A stretch of DNA of 16,831 nucleotides from CAZLAJ01 sp964644605. Its GTDB lineage: Bacteria > Patescibacteriota > Microgenomatia > UBA1406 > GWC2-37-13. The DNA is taken from the NCBI GenBank assembly GCA_964644605.1, contig CAZXWS010000063.1, positions 1 through 16,831 on the forward strand, read 5' to 3'. Both the position numbers and the translations under genes were made by a program. Positions 14,841-16,831 of the stretch are shown here, piece by piece (the stretch's first letter is position 1; every line of letters begins with the position of its first letter). A model generated the notes under the pieces. It did not search any database. It had not been told where the DNA came from and saw only the letters and a list, made by a program, of their open reading frames with translations.

Positions 14841-15293
14841 ATGTCTAAACACGCGTTCAGTCTTATAGAGTTAATTGTCGTTGTGGCTATTATTAGCCTT
14901 TTATCAGGTTTACTGCTACCCAATCTCCAGGCGCTTCGTGAACGAGCCCGTGACTCTCAGCGAAAAAGTGATTTAAAACAAATTCAAAAAGCCCTAGAAT
15001 TATATAAACAAGATCAATCCCCGATTGCCTACCCTACACAGCTTCCTAACCCAGCTGCCTCATGGACTAATGCGACAACAGGTATGGTATATATGAATAA
15101 ATTTCCTGGTGATCCTCTTAATCTTACTCCAACTCCCTATTTTTATAGCTATGATAATGCCGCACTCACGTTTCGGTTGTGTGCTTGCCTGGAAAACGCG
15201 GCTGACTCTGATGTACAAGGCGGAAGTAGTTGTGCAAGTTGTGGTGGCTATCAGTGTGCATCAGGCAAGTGTTATATTGTAAACTCAGATTAG
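14841..15293 (+). CDS. GspG-like pseudopilin 1 of the operon
   Basis: A 150-residue prepilin with a five-residue leader, MSKHA|FSLIEL. Ala replaces Gly at -1, Glu is kept at +5, and a hydrophobic helix leads to RERARDSQRKSDLKQIQKALELY. FPGDP (88-92) recalls the GspG loop motif. The C-terminal half has FRLCACLENA (111-120) and a cysteine cluster (C131, C134, C139, C144), giving six cysteines likely to form disulfides outside the membrane. It is a paralogue of the orphan pilin at 4550-5053. It is the first gene of a tight operon and may form part of a pilus tip or priming complex with its three neighbours, which is inference from the known role of minor pilins. Confidence 0.92.
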   Translation: MSKHAFSLIELIVVVAIISLLSGLLLPNLQALRERARDSQRKSDLKQIQKALELYKQDQSPIAYPTQLPNPAASWTNATTGMVYMNKFPGDPLNLTPTPYFYSYDNAALTFRLCACLENAADSDVQGGSSCASCGGYQCASGKCYIVNSD

Positions 15294-15294
15294 T

Positions 15295-15675
15295 ATGAAA
15301 AAAAGAGCTTTTACTTTATTAGAAATACTCATTGTGGTTGGCATTATTGCGCTCTTGGTTGGTCTTATTTCTTTTTCATACAGCTCAGCACAAAAAAAAG
15401 CTCGCGACTCAAGAAGAAAGTCTGATTTAAAAGCAGTCCAAAGTGCACTCGAACAATATTATTCAGTGTGTAGTTATACATATCCTCAGACATTGAGCGG
15501 GGGCGTTATTTGTGCGGCTGTAGATCCCACGGTAGCTATAATGCCTTCTATACCAGTTGACCCAAAAACAGGTGTGGCTTATGTTATTACCCCTGGTGCT
15601 GGAACAAGTTACACTCTCTGTACCACATTAGAAGCAGAGTCACCCACTAATTACTGCTTATCAAATCAACAATAA
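15295..15675 (+). CDS. GspG-like pseudopilin 2 of the operon
   Basis: A 126-residue prepilin, MKKRA|FTLLEI, with Ala at -1 and Glu at +5. The helix continues as QKKARDSRRKSDLKAVQSALEQYY. The globular part is short, with IPVDP (86-90), SYTLCTTLE (105-113) and four cysteines (59, 73, 109, 121). The 'Y.LC.TLE' motif is shared with the other GspG-like members. Its ATG is one base after the previous stop codon, so translation is probably coupled; no Shine-Dalgarno is present. Confidence 0.92.
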   Translation: MKKRAFTLLEILIVVGIIALLVGLISFSYSSAQKKARDSRRKSDLKAVQSALEQYYSVCSYTYPQTLSGGVICAAVDPTVAIMPSIPVDPKTGVAYVITPGAGTSYTLCTTLEAESPTNYCLSNQQ

Positions 15676-15676
15676 T

Positions 15677-16234
15677 ATGAAAATTCAAAATAAATATCAT
15701 ATAAAAAAAGCTTTTACATTATTAGAGTTATTGATTACGATTGGTATTATTGCTTTACTAGTAACGGGTGGTATTGTTTCGTATTCAACACTTTCCAAAA
15801 ATGGTCGGGATGCGCGAAGAAAAGCTGATATCGAACAGCTGCGTTCGGCATTAGAGATGTATAAAAGCAATGATACTAATGCTAATTATCCTGGTATTTA
15901 TGACTCTCCTAACACAACAGCTGGATGGTCATATTTTAAAGATCTCCAAACGATGTTTAAAAGTTATATTAACAAAGTGCCAAGTGATCCAAAGCCGCCG
16001 GATCCCGCTCCCCTTGGCAGTTGTAATGATTATTTATATGCTGTAGATTCAACTTATAAAAAATATACGATCTTTACCTATTTAGAAAATACATCATCTA
16101 CAGATGCAAATACAGTCAAACCCACGCCTGCTGCTGCACCGTCGGGATCAAGTAGCGATGGCTATAAGTCATTTAAAGTAACCAACGGTGTATGTATTAA
16201 TACTACCTTTAATTATTGGGTAAATAATCCATGA
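15677..16234 (+). CDS. GspG-like pseudopilin 3 of the operon
   Basis: A 185-residue prepilin with a 12-residue leader, KKA|FTLLEL, again with Ala at -1 and Glu at +5. The helix motif is NGRDARRKADIEQLRSALEMY, followed by VPSDP (101-105) and YTIFTYLENTS (130-140). A stretch rich in Pro, Ala and Ser (KPTPAAAPSGSSSDG, 148-162) looks like a flexible, possibly O-glycosylated linker, which is inference. It has only two cysteines, unlike its neighbours. It starts one base after the preceding stop and ends with a 4-bp ATGA overlap into the next gene, a classic sign of translational coupling. Confidence 0.92.
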   Translation: MKIQNKYHIKKAFTLLELLITIGIIALLVTGGIVSYSTLSKNGRDARRKADIEQLRSALEMYKSNDTNANYPGIYDSPNTTAGWSYFKDLQTMFKSYINKVPSDPKPPDPAPLGSCNDYLYAVDSTYKKYTIFTYLENTSSTDANTVKPTPAAAPSGSSSDGYKSFKVTNGVCINTTFNYWVNNP

Positions 16235-16713
16235 GGAATGCAGGATTTACATTGATTGAGCTAGTAGTAGTAATATCTGTTATCGCGTTGATAACTGGTC
16301 TGTCGATTGCCACATATAATAACTTTAATCTTGAACAGAAGTTAACAACTGATGCAAAAAAATTAGTTGATATAATCGATCTTGCACGAAAACGCGCATT
16401 GAGTGCCGATTTAGCCCAACATACCTGTGATAGTTTTAATGGATATAGTGTTGCTGTGGCGGCCAATGCGGTGACAACGAGTATTTGCTGTAATGGGAGT
16501 TGTACTGTAGTAAGTTCGTATAGTTTTCAACAAGGAATCGATGCTGCAACCACGGCTTCCTTTACATTCAATTCGCTTACTGCAAATACAACAGCCAGTT
16601 CCATAAAACTTCGCAGTGTTAATCTTGGTAAATGTATACCGATTAGTATTACTACAAATGGCATTATCACAGAAAGCGCAAAATGCACTTGTACGGATCC
16701 TGCGTGTAATTAA
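16231..16713 (+). CDS. GspH/FimT-like minor pseudopilin, cysteine-rich
   Basis: A 160-residue prepilin, MRNAG|FTLIEL, with Gly at -1 and Glu at +5. After the hydrophobic helix comes LEQKLTTDAKKLVDIIDLARKRAL, the GspH/FimT-type pattern in place of the ARDxxRK motif of its neighbours. Beta-rich segments follow. Eight cysteines occur at 66, 86, 87, 91, 135, 152, 154 and 159, including a CC pair and a terminal CTCTDPAC, so the exported domain is probably heavily disulfide-bonded or binds something through cysteines. GspH/FimU-type subunits sit in tip complexes of type II secretion pseudopili and type IV pili; that role here is inferred. The start codon overlaps the previous stop (ATGA). A heptamer array begins directly after its TAA stop. 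Confidence 0.9.
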   Translation: MRNAGFTLIELVVVISVIALITGLSIATYNNFNLEQKLTTDAKKLVDIIDLARKRALSADLAQHTCDSFNGYSVAVAANAVTTSICCNGSCTVVSSYSFQQGIDAATTASFTFNSLTANTTASSIKLRSVNLGKCIPISITTNGIITESAKCTCTDPACN

Positions 16714-16818
16714 AGTAGTTAGTATTCAGTAATAAGCAATAAGTTGAAAATTACGAATTACGAATGACAAATTACGAGTAAAAATTGTTATTGGGTATTT
16801 GTTATTTGGTATTCGGTG
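16714..16818. repeat. Heptamer-periodic array C, longest in the window
   Basis: Fifteen 7-nt units stay in one phase from the base after the pilin stop codon. The word drifts in blocks: AGTAGTT-like (16714-16748), AATTACG-like (16749-16776, three exact AATTACG), then TTTGGTA-like (16784-16818). No gene, RNA or clear terminator is seen in the last 118 bp of the window. Confidence 0.7.
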
Positions 16819-16831
16819 TAGGGAACGGTCC

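Noticed and set aside
16209..16466. Minus-strand frame of 85 codons over the FimT-like gene
   Set aside because: It is antisense to a clear prepilin with a class III signal sequence.
4550..16713. Reading the locus as a type II secretion system
   Set aside because: A PilT retraction ATPase is present and no secretin or GspC/L/M-like gene is seen; type IV pilus is the simpler reading, although pseudopilins alone would not separate the two.
16749..16776. CRISPR array at the AATTACG units
   Set aside because: Units are 7 nt with no spacers; this is a short-period tandem repeat.

Overview
The window reads as a stretch of chromosome from a Patescibacteria/CPR bacterium, most likely of the Microgenomates side, although the class is uncertain. 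The 16S gene carries EUB338 exactly but differs from the usual bacterial sequence in the 530 loop and helix 24, with compensating changes that keep the RNA helices paired. The DNA is AT-rich. The proteins include several 'FTLIEL…ARDxxRKxDL' pseudopilins of the kind common in CPR genomes. UGA is used as a stop, so this is not the recoded Gracilibacteria/Absconditabacteria group.

Layout. 1-832 (minus) is the 5' part of a 16S rRNA gene, cut by the left edge, with two tandem promoters and a boxA-like element upstream. 1079-2140 (minus) is mreB. 2141-4270 (plus) is a Wzy_C/O-antigen-ligase-type membrane protein with a TPR tail; its ATG directly abuts the mreB ATG. 4298-4545 is a nested inverted-repeat element. 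4550-5053 (minus) is an orphan pseudopilin. 5166-7358 (plus) is a YfhO-type membrane protein, and 7326-9341 (minus) is a DUF2723 GT-C-type membrane protein with a TPR tail; their 3' ends overlap. 9407-9916 (minus) is a probable major pilin. 9964-14047 (minus) holds pilC, pilT and pilB. 14088-14726 (plus) is a short DNA polymerase III delta'-like protein. 14841-16713 (plus) is a tight four-gene pseudopilin operon.

How the genes fit together. The core is a type IV pilus locus: assembly ATPase PilB, retraction ATPase PilT, platform protein PilC and six prepilins. Interleaved with it are three large polytopic membrane proteins of glycan-transfer or polymerisation families. My inference is that these decorate the pilins or surface with glycans, because pilin O-oligosaccharyltransferases of the PglL/TfpW type belong to the same Wzy_C superfamily. 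Prepilin peptidase, PilM/N/O and a secretin are not in the window.

Two genome-level signals stand out. First, most genes that begin a transcript have a recognisable -10 box ending only 6-9 nt before the start codon, and none of the genes has a well-placed Shine-Dalgarno, which points to leaderless mRNAs. Second, several intergenic gaps are filled with degenerate arrays that keep a strict 7-nt period while the heptamer word drifts. The longest runs 105 bp directly after the last pilin stop codon. No decisive search could be run here; taxonomic and functional names rest on motif recognition.
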